The position numbers and the translations under genes were made by a program. A stretch of 64,000 bases of DNA, from positions 1 through 64,000 of the forward strand of contig CANRIG010000008.1 of NCBI GenBank assembly GCA_947630595.1, in the 5' to 3' direction. This document shows, one piece after another, positions 1 through 9,741 of this stretch. The number at the start of each line of letters is the position of its first letter. The stretch's first letter is position 1. The notes below the pieces were generated by a model that saw only the letters and a list, made by a program, of their open reading frames with translations, was not told the origin of the DNA and ran no database searches. The DNA is from an uncultured Lachnospiraceae bacterium. GTDB lineage: Bacteria > Bacillota > Clostridia > Lachnospirales > Lachnospiraceae.

Positions 1-743
1 GTCTTTTCCTTGTCGGCCTTCAGCTCCTCGATCATCTCGTCCGGAACATGGATGCCGGCCACGTTGTTGTTCATGTAGCGCGCCATACCGGCGGACTTCG
101 GAATGACGACGCCCAGCTGTACGGGCTTGCCGAACTGTTTTGCCTTTTCCATGAATTTGATGAACTTCTCCGGCTCGAAAACGGCCTGGGTCTGGAAATA
201 GTCCACGCCGGCCGCCACCTTGCGCTCCATCTTCGCCAGCTGCGCGTCGACGGAATCGCTGCACGGAGACACCACCGCGCCCTTTGCGAACTTGGGCGGC
301 TCGCCGACCAGCTCGTTGCCGCCGAGGTCGTAACCAGACTCCAGCTGCTTCACCGTATGAATCAGGGAAACGGAATCCAGGTCAAAGACCGGCTTTGCCT
401 GCGGATGGTCGCCCATCTTGGTGTGGTCGCCCGTCAGCAGCAGCAGGTTCTCGATGCCGAACAGCGCCGCGCTCAGAAGGTCGGACTGCAGCGCGATACG
501 GTTTCTGTCGCGGCAGGTCAGCTGGAAGATGGGGAGCAGTCCCTCATCCTTCAGGGCCTTGCAGGTAGCCAGGGAGCCGAGACGCATGACCGAAGACTGG
601 TTGTCGGTTACGTTTACCGCCGTGACGCCTTTCAGATAGGTCTTCGCTTCCTCCAGCAGATGCTCGATATGAAATCCTTTCGGCGGTCCTACTTCCGCAG
701 AAACCACAAATTCACCACGTTCAAATAATTCCGTAATTTTCAT
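1..743 (-). CDS. metF: Methylenetetrahydrofolate reductase MetF (C-terminus beyond the window edge)
   Basis: Reduces methylene-THF to methyl-THF in the cytoplasm, the methyl branch of the Wood-Ljungdahl pathway or methionine synthesis. Reading leftward from ATG at 743, the frame is open to base 1, about 247 residues. It opens MKITELFERGEFVVSAEV, the usual MetF entry into the flavin-binding TIM barrel, followed by VTDNQSSVMRLGS and LLLTGDHTKMGDHP, which match the family's substrate/FAD strands. An AGGAGT sequence precedes the ATG. It is the third gene of an operon with metV and the MetV-RnfC fusion, pointing to an acetogen-type multisubunit reductase. The terminus is missing only because the window ends. 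Confidence 0.93.
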   Translation of the reverse strand, partial: MKITELFERGEFVVSAEVGPPKGFHIEHLLEEAKTYLKGVTAVNVTDNQSSVMRLGSLATCKALKDEGLLPIFQLTCRDRNRIALQSDLLSAALFGIENLLLLTGDHTKMGDHPQAKPVFDLDSVSLIHTVKQLESGYDLGGNELVGEPPKFAKGAVVSPCSDSVDAQLAKMERKVAAGVDYFQTQAVFEPEKFIKFMEKAKQFGKPVQLGVVIPKSAGMARYMNNNVAGIHVPDEMIEELKADKEK

Positions 744-781
744 TCCACATTACTCCTAATCATTATATTTTTGGCATTTCC

Positions 782-1405
782 TTATCTCGTCACTTCATCG
801 TCCGTTGCAAAATTACGAATCTGAGTCGGGCACTTCAATACGTCCAGGCGTCCGATCTTTTCCAGGCGCCGGTAGATGCGCTCCCAGCCGCAGTCCATGC
901 TGCTGTCGACCTCGCACTTGCCGTTCTTGGAGCCGCCGCACTGGCCGTTGATCAGGCTCTTGGAGCAGGCGGTGATCGGGCAGATGCCGCCGGTCAGGTT
1001 CAGATAGCACTCGCCGCACTGGCCGCAGTCGTGCTCCAGCGGCGTCACGCCCTGGAAGCCCGGCAGGCGGTAGGTATCGCAGGCCGCGCATACTTTTTTG
1101 TTCTCCAGGTACTCGGCGATCGTCTGTACGCCGACGCCGCAGGAAAATACCAGCACCACATCGGCCGCCTCGATCTCGTCCATGTGCTTCTGGAGGCGCA
1201 GCTTCATATTTTCCGGATTGCATATGTAATCGGTGGTCAGGACTCCGGTCACCGTGCCGTCAGCGGCCAGCTCGCTCTGCAGTTGCGCGGCTTCCTTCTC
1301 CGGGAACTGGATCTCCCTGCACCCATGGCAGTTGATGATGAAAACCTTTTTCCCTTCCGCCAGTGATACGATGGTCTCCCTGGGTTTTAACTCGGTAATT
1401 AACAT
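782..1405 (-). CDS. metV: MetV, MTHFR C-terminal-domain (zinc/Fe-S) subunit
   Basis: A 207-residue Cys-rich protein of the MTHFR C-terminal-domain family, the subunit that partners MetF in acetogens and carries metal or Fe-S sites. Visible motifs are an N-terminal CHGC, a central CGVGVQT, the cluster CGQCGECYLNLTGGICPI near residue 130, and NGQCGGSKNGKCEVD near 155. The start at 1405 has a G-rich Shine-Dalgarno (GGGGGATG) and lies two bases after the upstream stop, so translation is probably coupled. The upstream fusion protein carries a second copy of this same domain in its N-terminus. Subunit role is from family knowledge; activity is inferred. Confidence 0.88.
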   Translation of the reverse strand: MLITELKPRETIVSLAEGKKVFIINCHGCREIQFPEKEAAQLQSELAADGTVTGVLTTDYICNPENMKLRLQKHMDEIEAADVVLVFSCGVGVQTIAEYLENKKVCAACDTYRLPGFQGVTPLEHDCGQCGECYLNLTGGICPITACSKSLINGQCGGSKNGKCEVDSSMDCGWERIYRRLEKIGRLDVLKCPTQIRNFATDDEVTR

Positions 1406-1406
1406 A

Positions 1407-3392
1407 TCACTTCATCCCCCTTACTGCACCTTTTCCGGCCTTGATCTTGCTGACTAATGGAATCTTGGAGGAGCAGATGTATTCGCAGCATCTGCACTCG
1501 ATACAATCCATCACGTTCATGTCCTTCATGCCCTGCCAGTTCTCCTCGTCCGCGTATTTCGCGAAATACAGCGGGGAGAGCTCCATCGGACAGACGTCCG
1601 CGCAGCGTCCGCACTTGATGCACGGCACCGCCTCGGTGTGGTCGGTGTCAACGGCAATGATGCCGTTGGAGCCTTTCATAATCGGCACGTTGAGGTCGCT
1701 GAGCACAAAGCCCATCATCGGGCCGCCCATCTTGACCGTCACGTCGTCGCCGGTGATGCCGCCGCAGTAGTCGATCAGCTCTTTTACGCTGGTGCCGATC
1801 TTTACGATGTAATTGCCCGGCTTCTTCATGTGCTCGCCGGTCACCGTGACCACGCGCTCCACCAGCGGCATGCCCGTCTGGATGGCGTCGGAAATCGCTT
1901 TCACGGTGCTGATGTTGCTCACCACAACGCCTACGTCTGCAGGCAGCCCGCCGCGCGGCACCTGTCTGCCCATCACGCGCTTGATCAGCATCTTCTCAGC
2001 GCCCTGCGGGTATTTGGTCTTTGCCACGACCACATCGATATTGTCAATGTCCGCCACCTTCGCCTGCATCAGCTCGACCGCGTCCGGCTTGTTGTCCTCG
2101 ATCACGATGAGGCCCTTCTCAGCGCCTACCGTCTTGATGATCGCCCTCAGGCCGTAGATCACGTCGTCCGCAAACTCCAGAAGCACTCTGTGGTCCGCGG
2201 TCAGCAGCGGCTCGCACTCGCAGCCGTTCAGCAGGATGGTGTCCACCGGCTTGTTCGGTTTCAGCTTGACGGAGGTCGGGAAGCCCGCGCCGCCCATGCC
2301 GACAATGCCGCTCTCGCGCACGATGTCCACGATCTCGTCCGGCGTCAGGCTGTCAAGGTCCTTATGCGGCTTTACCGATTCGTGCAGAGTATCCTTGCCG
2401 TCCGACCGGATCACCACCGACATGACCTGAGCGCCGCTGGTCGGATGCAGACGGGGCTCGATCGCGATGACCGTGCCGCTGACGCTGGAATGGATCGGGC
2501 TGCTGATAAATGCGGCCGCCTCGCCGATCTTCTGGCCTACCTTTACTTCGTCGTTCACTTCCACGACAGGCTTCGCCGGAGCGCCCGCATGCATGGACAG
2601 CGGAATCGCCACGATCTCGGGCTCCGGGAACCGCTCCAGAGCGATGTGCTCGGTGAGCTCCTTGCGCTCGGACGGATGGACGCCGCCGTAGTAGCCCTCG
2701 AGCCGGTTCTCGCGGACTGCTTTTACATAATCGGTTACAAATTTGTGGCTCGTCTTGGAATAATCGCGGATCTGCACCGGCTGGTTTAAGAATTCCTCCA
2801 GACGGCCCTGCTTCGCCAGCCTCTGGTAAATCTTCTCCCACGCGCAGTCCTTGCTGCTGTCCACTTCGCACTTGCCGTTCTTGGCGCCGCCGCACTGGCC
2901 GTTGACCAGGCTCTTGGAGCAGTCGACGATGGGACAGATGCCGCCGGTGACGTTCAGATAGCACTGTGCGCAGGCATCGCAGCTCTTTTTCGTCAGGGCC
3001 ATGCCGTGATGGCCTCTGTAGTTGAGCGAATCGCTGGCCGCGCAGACAGGAATGTCCTGCAGAGCCGCGACGGTCTGAATGCCCAGACCACAGGAGATCA
3101 CAACAACGTTTTCCGTGCCCTCGGGGATCATGCCCTGCAGCTTTCTCTCAGTCTGGGTACTGTTGCATAAAAAATCAACCTGCGCGCTGCCCGTGACGGT
3201 CTTTCCGTTCTCTGCGGCAATCTGCAGGAATTCGCCGCACTCCGGTTCGTCCGCGGTCTCAAACTCCTTAAAGCATTTGTTGCAGGCAATCACGAACAGG
3301 TTGTCCTTACCGGCCAGGACAGAGGCCAGTTCGTCCCTCCCTTTCAGCTTATACTTGGTATAATTCTCCAATTGCTCACCTTCCTTAACCAT
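1407..3392 (-). CDS. MetV-RnfC fusion, NADH-dehydrogenase subunit of MTHFR (RnfC2-like)
   Basis: 661 residues in two parts. Residues ~20-215 repeat the MetV fold (CNKCFKEFE, CGLGIQTVAAL, CDACAQCYLNVTGGICPI, NGQCGGAKNGKCEVD). Residues ~240-661 are RnfC-like: a barrel-sandwich entry (ISSPIHSSVSGTVIAIE), the FMN/NADH-binding GMGGAGFPTSVKL near 365, an SLBB-like part, then two 4Fe-4S motifs, CIKCGRCADVCP near 592 and CIECRCCEYIC near 634. In Acetobacterium woodii the MTHFR is MetF-MetV-RnfC2, with RnfC2 oxidising NADH. Here RnfC2 is fused to an extra MetV domain and heads the operon. No RnfD/G/E/A/B genes follow, so this is not a classical Rnf complex. NADH use is inferred from the motif. Confidence 0.85.
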   Translation of the reverse strand: MVKEGEQLENYTKYKLKGRDELASVLAGKDNLFVIACNKCFKEFETADEPECGEFLQIAAENGKTVTGSAQVDFLCNSTQTERKLQGMIPEGTENVVVISCGLGIQTVAALQDIPVCAASDSLNYRGHHGMALTKKSCDACAQCYLNVTGGICPIVDCSKSLVNGQCGGAKNGKCEVDSSKDCAWEKIYQRLAKQGRLEEFLNQPVQIRDYSKTSHKFVTDYVKAVRENRLEGYYGGVHPSERKELTEHIALERFPEPEIVAIPLSMHAGAPAKPVVEVNDEVKVGQKIGEAAAFISSPIHSSVSGTVIAIEPRLHPTSGAQVMSVVIRSDGKDTLHESVKPHKDLDSLTPDEIVDIVRESGIVGMGGAGFPTSVKLKPNKPVDTILLNGCECEPLLTADHRVLLEFADDVIYGLRAIIKTVGAEKGLIVIEDNKPDAVELMQAKVADIDNIDVVVAKTKYPQGAEKMLIKRVMGRQVPRGGLPADVGVVVSNISTVKAISDAIQTGMPLVERVVTVTGEHMKKPGNYIVKIGTSVKELIDYCGGITGDDVTVKMGGPMMGFVLSDLNVPIMKGSNGIIAVDTDHTEAVPCIKCGRCADVCPMELSPLYFAKYADEENWQGMKDMNVMDCIECRCCEYICSSKIPLVSKIKAGKGAVRGMK

Positions 3393-3497
3393 GATTTACA
3401 AACCTTATCCCCGTCCGCCGTCCCGCTCTTCCAGCTTCTGTGCGCGAAAGGAAAGACGGAAAACGGGTCAATAAGATTCACGCGTATTACAGTTCCG

Positions 3498-3503
3498 AGT
3501 ATA
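3498..3503 (-). promoter_or_regulatory. Extended -10 promoter of the MTHFR operon
   Basis: On the minus strand TATACT (3498-3503) is preceded by TGC, giving an extended -10 (TATGCTATACT). No good -35 is present. Transcription would begin near 3491 and leave a leader of about 100 nt before the fusion gene's ATG at 3392. It lies just after the terminator of the upstream small RNA. Confidence 0.45.
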
Positions 3504-3544
3504 GCATAAAATATCCATACTATCCAGTCTAAATATACATTTTT

Positions 3545-3585
3545 CCGCAAAATAACGGCAGAATTCCCGCCAGGGAATTCCGCCG
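3545..3585 (-). terminator. Intrinsic terminator of the 6S-like RNA
   Basis: Minus-strand stem CGGCGGAATTCCC / GGGAATTCTGCCG with loop TGGC (3556-3585), one G·U-type mismatch, followed by the T-rich TTATTTT. It closes the RNA upstream and separates it from the MTHFR operon promoter. Confidence 0.7.
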
Positions 3586-3589
3586 TCTG

Positions 3590-3778
3590 AATCGGCAAAC
3601 CCAGAGTGCCGTTTCCTAAATTTTGACTCCTAGCGAAGCTAGGTGGGTAACCGCAGCGCAGTTGTCTGTCTTCCACTGCAAAACGGAGGCCTGACATATA
3701 CCTGCGCGATATAAGAATCCCATAAAAGTAAATGTAGGTTCAAAATACTAGGATTGTCGAACACCCCAGGCAGACCAT
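3590..3778 (-). ncRNA. ssrS: 6S RNA-like structured small RNA
   Basis: 6S RNA binds the sigma-A RNA polymerase holoenzyme by mimicking an open promoter. About 188 nt here fold by eye as a long interrupted rod. The closing stem is GCCTGGGGTG with CACTCTGGGT. A second stem pairs CCTAGTATTTTGA with TCAAAATTTAGG. A large central bubble has a small hairpin on its 3' side (CCTAGCTTCGCTAGG), as in Firmicutes 6S. An apical arm follows (GCGCAG/CTGCGC, TGTC/GACA). It has its own promoter (3830-3858) and terminator (3545-3585). A riboswitch for the MTHFR operon is the main alternative, but the free-standing layout favours 6S. The identity rests on architecture and a remembered resemblance, not a covariance search. 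Confidence 0.6.
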
Positions 3779-3829
3779 GCACTCTGTCACAGGGAACCAA
3801 ATCCGTAACTCCCCGTTCCCTGTAAGAAC

Positions 3830-3858
3830 AGTATACCGTAGTATATCCGGTTTCGCAA
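3830..3858 (-). promoter_or_regulatory. Sigma-A promoter of the 6S-like RNA
   Basis: Minus-strand TTGCGA (3853-3858), 17-bp spacer, TATACT (3830-3835). The expected start is near 3823, exactly where a perfect 9-bp inverted repeat begins (ACAGGGAAC 3815-3823 with GTTCCCTGT 3789-3797). The primary transcript therefore probably carries a 5' hairpin ahead of the 6S-like body and may be trimmed. Confidence 0.6.
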
Positions 3859-3898
3859 CAGAATTTTCAAAAAACAGCCGGAATTTTCTTCCAGCGCC

Positions 3899-5104
3899 TC
3901 ACAGCGACTCATAGGTGGCGCGCACGGCCCGGATGAAATCCTGACTGTTCAGCACCGTCACGTCGGAGAGCGAGGTGATCAGCGCCAGGTCCTTCGTCAT
4001 CTTTCCGCCCTCGATGGTGGCGATGACTGCCCGCTCCAGCCGGTCCGCAAACTGCCCGAGCTCCGGGATCGCGTCGAGCTCCCCGCGCTTGCGCAGCGCG
4101 CCCGTCCACGCGAAGATCGTGGCCACGGAGTTGGTGGAGGTCTCCTCGCCCTTTAAGTACTTATAATAATGGCGCTGCACCGTGCCGTGCGCCGCCTCGT
4201 ACTCGTAATTGCCGTCCGGCGAAACCAGCACCGAGGTCATCATCGCCAGCGAACCGAACGCCGAGGATATCATGTCGCTCATGACGTCGCCGTCGTAATT
4301 TTTGCAGGCCCAGATAAAGCCGCCCTCCGACTTCATCACGCGCGCCACCGCGTCGTCGATCAGCGTATAAAAATACGTAATGCCCGCCTCCGCGAATTTC
4401 TCCTTATATTCACTGTCAAAAATCTCCTGGAAAATATCCTTGAAGGTGTGGTCGTATTTTTTGGAGATCGTATCCTTGGCCGCGAACCACAGGTCCTGCC
4501 GGATGTCGAGCGCGTAGTTGAAGCAGCTCCTGGCAAAGCTGGCGATGGAACTGTTGAGGTTGTGCATGCCCTGCAGCACGCCGGCGCCTTTAAAGTCAAA
4601 CACGGTCGTGCGCGTCTCGCTGCCGTCCTCCGCCGTGTACACGAGCTCCGCCCTGCCGGGGCCGGGGATCACCATCTCTGCATTTTTATAAACGTCGCCG
4701 TATGCGTGACGCGCGATCGTGATCGGCTTTTTCCAGCTGCGCACATAGGGCTCGATGCCTTTCACGATGATCGGCGCGCGGAACACCGTGCCGTCGAGGA
4801 TGGCGCGGATCGTGCCGTTCGGGCTCTTCCACATCTCCTTCAGCTGATACTCCTCCATACGCGCCGCGTTCGGCGTGATGGTGGCGCACTTCACAGCCAC
4901 GCCGTATTTTTTGACGGCGTTGGCGCTGTCGACCGTCACCTGGTCGTCTGTCGCGTTGCGGTTTTCCAGGCCTAGGTCGTAATACTCGGTCTTTAGGTCA
5001 ACATAGGGGCAGATCAGCTCCTCCTTGATCATTTTCCACAAAATTCTCGTCATCTCGTCGCCGTCCATCTCGACGATCGGCGTGCTCATCCTGATTTTTT
5101 CCAT
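3899..5104 (-). CDS. icd: NADP-dependent isocitrate dehydrogenase
   Basis: Oxidatively decarboxylates isocitrate to 2-oxoglutarate with NADP in the cytoplasm, supplying glutamate precursor and NADPH. 401 residues, the usual length of the eukaryote-like homodimeric class. Visible motifs are [16 protein letters not shown] at the N-terminus, [16 protein letters not shown] for substrate binding, [11 protein letters not shown], and [18 protein letters not shown] with the metal-binding aspartates, then [10 protein letters not shown]. The ATG at 5104 is chosen over one 39 bases upstream because GGAG lies six bases before it. Monocistronic, divergent from the small RNA at 5195. Confidence 0.95.
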   Translation of the reverse strand: MEKIRMSTPIVEMDGDEMTRILWKMIKEELICPYVDLKTEYYDLGLENRNATDDQVTVDSANAVKKYGVAVKCATITPNAARMEEYQLKEMWKSPNGTIRAILDGTVFRAPIIVKGIEPYVRSWKKPITIARHAYGDVYKNAEMVIPGPGRAELVYTAEDGSETRTTVFDFKGAGVLQGMHNLNSSIASFARSCFNYALDIRQDLWFAAKDTISKKYDHTFKDIFQEIFDSEYKEKFAEAGITYFYTLIDDAVARVMKSEGGFIWACKNYDGDVMSDMISSAFGSLAMMTSVLVSPDGNYEYEAAHGTVQRHYYKYLKGEETSTNSVATIFAWTGALRKRGELDAIPELGQFADRLERAVIATIEGGKMTKDLALITSLSDVTVLNSQDFIRAVRATYESL

Positions 5105-5159
5105 AATAATCTCCATTCCGCCGCCTTTCAGTTGGCGGCACAAATAGTAATGAAAGTGT

Positions 5160-5188
5160 TTTACACCTCCGCGTTTACGTGTTACAAT
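5160..5188 (+). promoter_or_regulatory. Sigma-A promoter of an orphan small RNA
   Basis: TTTACA (5160-5165), 17-bp spacer, TACAAT (5183-5188). Each hexamer differs from consensus at one position. The predicted start is near 5195. No protein-coding gene follows on this strand, so it drives the RNA at 5195-5321. It is divergent from icd. Confidence 0.7.
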
Positions 5189-5194
5189 AGACTC

Positions 5195-5321
5195 AATTAT
5201 TAAGGCATCCCGGCATCAACATCAGATGCACCCACCCGTTTCGCTGTTGATGTGCAGGTGCGCCTCTTCTATCTAGGTGGGAATACCTCTAAGATGGTTC
5301 ACTATGTGAGCCTTCTTTTTG
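5195..5321 (+). ncRNA. Unidentified small structured RNA with possible pseudoknot
   Basis: An approximately 127-nt transcript unit bounded by a near-consensus sigma-A promoter and an intrinsic terminator, with no ORF. Inside, GCATCAACA pairs with TGTTGATGTGC. The loop between them carries CCCACC, which can pair with GGTGGG further 3', a possible H-type pseudoknot. AGGC/GCCT may close the outer helix. It lies between icd (divergent) and glpK (convergent). I could not match it to T-box, SRP, tmRNA, 6S or a riboswitch class that I know. It could act as a trans-acting RNA or antisense to the glpK 3' region. Confidence 0.55.
5296..5320 (+). terminator. Terminator of the orphan small RNA
   Basis: Stem GGTTCAC / GTGAGCC with loop TAT (5296-5312, one G·U pair), followed by TTCTTTTT. 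It is oriented for rightward transcription. Confidence 0.7.
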
Positions 5322-5475
5322 TGTCTAATTCACGTTTTTGGCTTAATTTACTTTCTTTCACACTATCCTCTCCTCCCGCTGTCTCTGGCGCCTGTCGCGC
5401 GCCGGGCAATCCGCTGTAGATTCTACCATCGTTTTCGCCCGCCGTCAATCATGCAGTCACGGCTTTACGTCTGGT

Positions 5476-7317
<1,842 letters not shown>

Positions 7318-7472
7318 TCATGCCACGGGCAAATTCTTATGCGCTTATGCGGGAGGCATGAAAGCAACGGGAAAACATAGATACTCTTTTCATTTCATAC
7401 CATGGGCTAATTTTTATGCGCTTATGCGGGAGGCATGAAAGCAGCGTGAAAAGAATAAATACTTTTATTATG
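7318..7472. repeat. Imperfect tandem duplication of ~78 bp
   Basis: The block from 7318 is followed by a second copy. Both share ATGCGCTTATGCGGGAGGCA, then TGAAAGCA, and an AT-rich tail containing ATACT. The copies differ at scattered positions (for example CACGGGCAAATTCT against CATGGGCTAATTTT). No ORF is supported here. Confidence 0.65.
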
Positions 7473-7488
7473 AATATTTCGCTGTGGT

Positions 7489-8418
7489 TCAGCGGGCGGG
7501 GCCGTGCCCTGCGTCCTCCTCGCCCAGTACGAGGCGGCGCAGGTCCGGCATGCCCCAGCCCTGCCGGTTCTGGGGATAGCCGAGGTCGACCGCGGCCTCC
7601 TTGAGGCGCATTTTTACTTCCACGTTGGTCATGTGCGGCTCGCGCTCCAGAAGCAGGGCCACCGCGCCGGCGACGGCCGGGGCGGCCATGGAGGTGCCGC
7701 TTTTGACGCTGTAGTACTGGCCGCGCATCCAGTGGGAGGAGCAGGAGACGATGTCGGTGCCGGGCGCGACGAGCTCCGGCTTGCAGACGCATTCGCCCGT
7801 GGGGCCGCAGCCCGAGTAATTTGCCCGCTCCTGCAGAACGCGGCCCCGGAAAAGGTCCGAGGCGCCCACGGTGATGATTTTTTTGCTGTTGCCGGGGACG
7901 GTGACGCTCATCGGCGTCGGCCCGTTGTTGCCCGCGGCCACGACCACCACCAGCCCCGCGTCCCAGGCCCATTCCACGTAGCGCACCAGCTGCTGCGCCC
8001 CGTAATCGTTTTCCTTTTTCGGCGTGCCCGCCGACAGGTTCAGAATCCGGATGCCATAGCGGCGACGGTTCTGCACCACCCAGTCGATCGCCTCCAGAAT
8101 GTCGCCCATATTGCCCTGCCCGTAGCGGTCGAGCACCTTGAGATGGATCAGTGAGCAGCCGGGCGCGATCCCGCGGTATCTGCCGCGGCTGCTCCGGCCG
8201 CTGCCCGCCAGTATGCCCGAGACATGGCTGCCGTGCGACGCGTCGTCATAGCACGGACTGTCTCTCCCGTTTACAAAATCGCGGAACTCCACAATCCGGT
8301 CTGCATAATCCGGGTGCATGCAGATGCCGGTGTCCAGCACCGCGGCGGTCACGCCTTTCCCCGTAATCCCGGCGCGGTGCACCTCGTCCGCATGCAGGTT
8401 CGCTCTCACACGATTCAC
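7489..8418 (-). CDS. S8 family subtilisin-like serine protease, intracellular type
   Basis: 309-residue subtilase without signal peptide or propeptide. The catalytic triad is visible: Asp29 in AAVLDTGICMHPDY, His62 in DASHGSHVSGILAG, and Ser near 243 in SGTSMAAPAVAGAVALL. The oxyanion Asn lies in VAAGNNGPTPMSV. The size and the direct start on the catalytic domain resemble AprX/ISP-like intracellular enzymes. The start is GTG at 8418, placed seven bases after GGGAGG. Substrate unknown. A different subtilase of Csp type lies at 17035. Confidence 0.88.
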   Translation of the reverse strand: MNRVRANLHADEVHRAGITGKGVTAAVLDTGICMHPDYADRIVEFRDFVNGRDSPCYDDASHGSHVSGILAGSGRSSRGRYRGIAPGCSLIHLKVLDRYGQGNMGDILEAIDWVVQNRRRYGIRILNLSAGTPKKENDYGAQQLVRYVEWAWDAGLVVVVAAGNNGPTPMSVTVPGNSKKIITVGASDLFRGRVLQERANYSGCGPTGECVCKPELVAPGTDIVSCSSHWMRGQYYSVKSGTSMAAPAVAGAVALLLEREPHMTNVEVKMRLKEAAVDLGYPQNRQGWGMPDLRRLVLGEEDAGHGPAR

Positions 8419-8535
8419 AAAAACCCCTCCCTTCCCCGGCAGCGGCCGAAACCCGCCCCAATACGGCGGCCGCTACTATACAGAATATGACGGGGAAGGG
8501 GGAGCGGTGCCGGCGGGGAGGCCGCGGCGGAAATC

Positions 8536-8826
8536 CTACAGCGTCCAGGCAATACCCAGCACAAGCCAGAGCAGACTGACCGCGGCATCGGCAAGAATCA
8601 GCCCCATGCTTTTCCGCTTATTCTCGCCGTCATAGTATTTCCTGACCAGATAGTATGCGGCGCATCCGGCGCCCAGAAAACTGATGACGAATCTGGCCTC
8701 AAAGATCACATACGGATTTACTTCTATGCCCCAGGCCTGATAATGGAAGCTGCCCGCCGTGACGGCCAGCAAAGCCAGCGGAACCCAAAGGATCCGGCAT
8801 AATCTGTCAAAGACCTCCTGATTCAT
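8536..8826 (-). CDS. Small membrane protein translationally coupled to ECF sigma factor
   Basis: 96 residues with three hydrophobic segments (about residues 9-28, 39-60 and 72-95) and a basic stretch YYDGENKRKS between the second and third. No family recognised. The ATG at 8826 overlaps the sigma-factor stop by four bases (ATGA) and is preferred over a GTG six bases upstream because the latter would sit directly on the AGGAGG. Coupling to the sigma gene suggests a regulatory or target role. It lacks a recognisable cytoplasmic zinc-finger anti-sigma domain, so an anti-sigma function is only a guess. Confidence 0.7.
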   Translation of the reverse strand: MNQEVFDRLCRILWVPLALLAVTAGSFHYQAWGIEVNPYVIFEARFVISFLGAGCAAYYLVRKYYDGENKRKSMGLILADAAVSLLWLVLGIAWTL

Positions 8827-9317
8827 ATCCACTCCTCCTTTCGTAAAATTTTTTTCAGGCGTTTTCTGGCCCGGTACAGCCGCTGGTTCGCGGCGTTTTC
8901 ACTGATTCCGAGCGCCGCCGCAATCTCCTTGAGCGACAGACCCTGATAATAGAACAAAAGAATGATTTCCCGGTCGTTTCCGGCAAGCTCCCGGATCGCG
9001 TCTGAGATACTGATTCTCTCAATCCACTCTTCAATCGAATTTTCGGAGCCCTCCCGGCCCTCCTCGATGCCGCTGCAAACGAGGCGGAACCAGCGCGTGC
9101 GTATGATGTTTCTGCAGCAGTTGACCGCAATGCGGACCAGCCATGTTTTTACGCTCGACTGATGTTCAAATGTCTCATACGAAATCAGCGCCCTGAGAAA
9201 GGTTTCCTGCGCTGCGTCCTCCGCAAGCTGATAATCCTTCAGACATAAAAAACAGATGCGGAAAACGGTGTCCCCGTAGTCGCGCACGAACTGCTCCATC
9301 CACTGGCTGGGCGGCAT
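8823..9317 (-). CDS. ECF-type RNA polymerase sigma-70 factor
   Basis: 164-residue alternative sigma factor. Region 2 is DYGDTVFRICFLCLKDYQLA and onward to DAAQETFLRA; region 4 is ILLFYYQGLSLKEIAAALGI followed by NAANQRLYRARKRLKK, a typical helix-turn-helix. The start at 9317 follows AAGGGAGGAGAAAC, and the longer upstream frame has no Shine-Dalgarno. Its stop overlaps the next gene. The regulon cannot be seen here, and no autoregulatory ECF promoter was identified. Confidence 0.88.
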   Translation of the reverse strand: MPPSQWMEQFVRDYGDTVFRICFLCLKDYQLAEDAAQETFLRALISYETFEHQSSVKTWLVRIAVNCCRNIIRTRWFRLVCSGIEEGREGSENSIEEWIERISISDAIRELAGNDREIILLFYYQGLSLKEIAAALGISENAANQRLYRARKRLKKILRKEEWI

Positions 9318-9411
9318 TGTTTCTCCTCCCTTTTTACAGTAAACAGCAAACACATTTGCCGTTTCCCTGCAACACTGTGTGACACGCTGACGCTCTCACC
9401 GGATTACGCAG

Positions 9412-9537
9412 CTTTTGTATCCTGCCTTTTATATCCTGCCTTTTATATTCTGCCTTTTATATTCTGCCTTTTATATTCTGCCTTCTGTATCCTGCCTTTT
9501 ATATTCTGCCTTTTGTATCCTGTCTTTTGTTTCCTCT
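9412..9537. repeat. 14-bp tandem repeat, nine copies
   Basis: Nine head-to-tail copies of a 14-base unit, consensus CTTTTATATTCTGC, with G/A and C/T variation. It fills much of the 424-bp spacer between the ECF gene and aroE. The period is not a multiple of three and no ORF spans it. The rest of the spacer, 9540-9741, holds a possible -10 (TACAAT, 9655-9660) for aroE and a small AACGCG/CGCGTT hairpin. Confidence 0.85.
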
Positions 9538-9741
9538 TTATATTAGACACATCATTTCCGCAAAATATTACAGGAAATATTATGTTTTCCCCGGTTTTCA
9601 CCGTTTTTCACGGCGCAGCGGAAAAAAGTACTGGCGTTATCAGGTATCTTATGTTACAATGGGCTTCAACGCGTCAACGCGTCCGCGCGTTAAAGAATCG
9701 CGGATTTCCGGCGCTGACCGAAAACGGAAAGGAAGATACCT

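Noticed and set aside
1407-3392. Classical Rnf complex subunit RnfC
   Set aside because: No rnfD, G, E, A or B genes adjoin, and the protein is fused to MetV inside a metF-metV operon, so an MTHFR electron-input subunit fits better.
3590-3778. Cobalamin or other riboswitch controlling the MTHFR operon
   Set aside because: No B12-box or other conserved riboswitch core was found, and the RNA has its own terminator and a separate downstream promoter.
5195-5321. T-box leader (because of AGGTGGGAATACC)
   Set aside because: The T-box antiterminator core is not matched, there is no specifier stem, and no aminoacyl-tRNA or amino-acid gene lies downstream.
9412-9537. CRISPR array
   Set aside because: Units are 14 bp with no unique spacers and no cas genes. 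The same holds for the other tandem arrays at 19250, 29044, 34788 and 35028.
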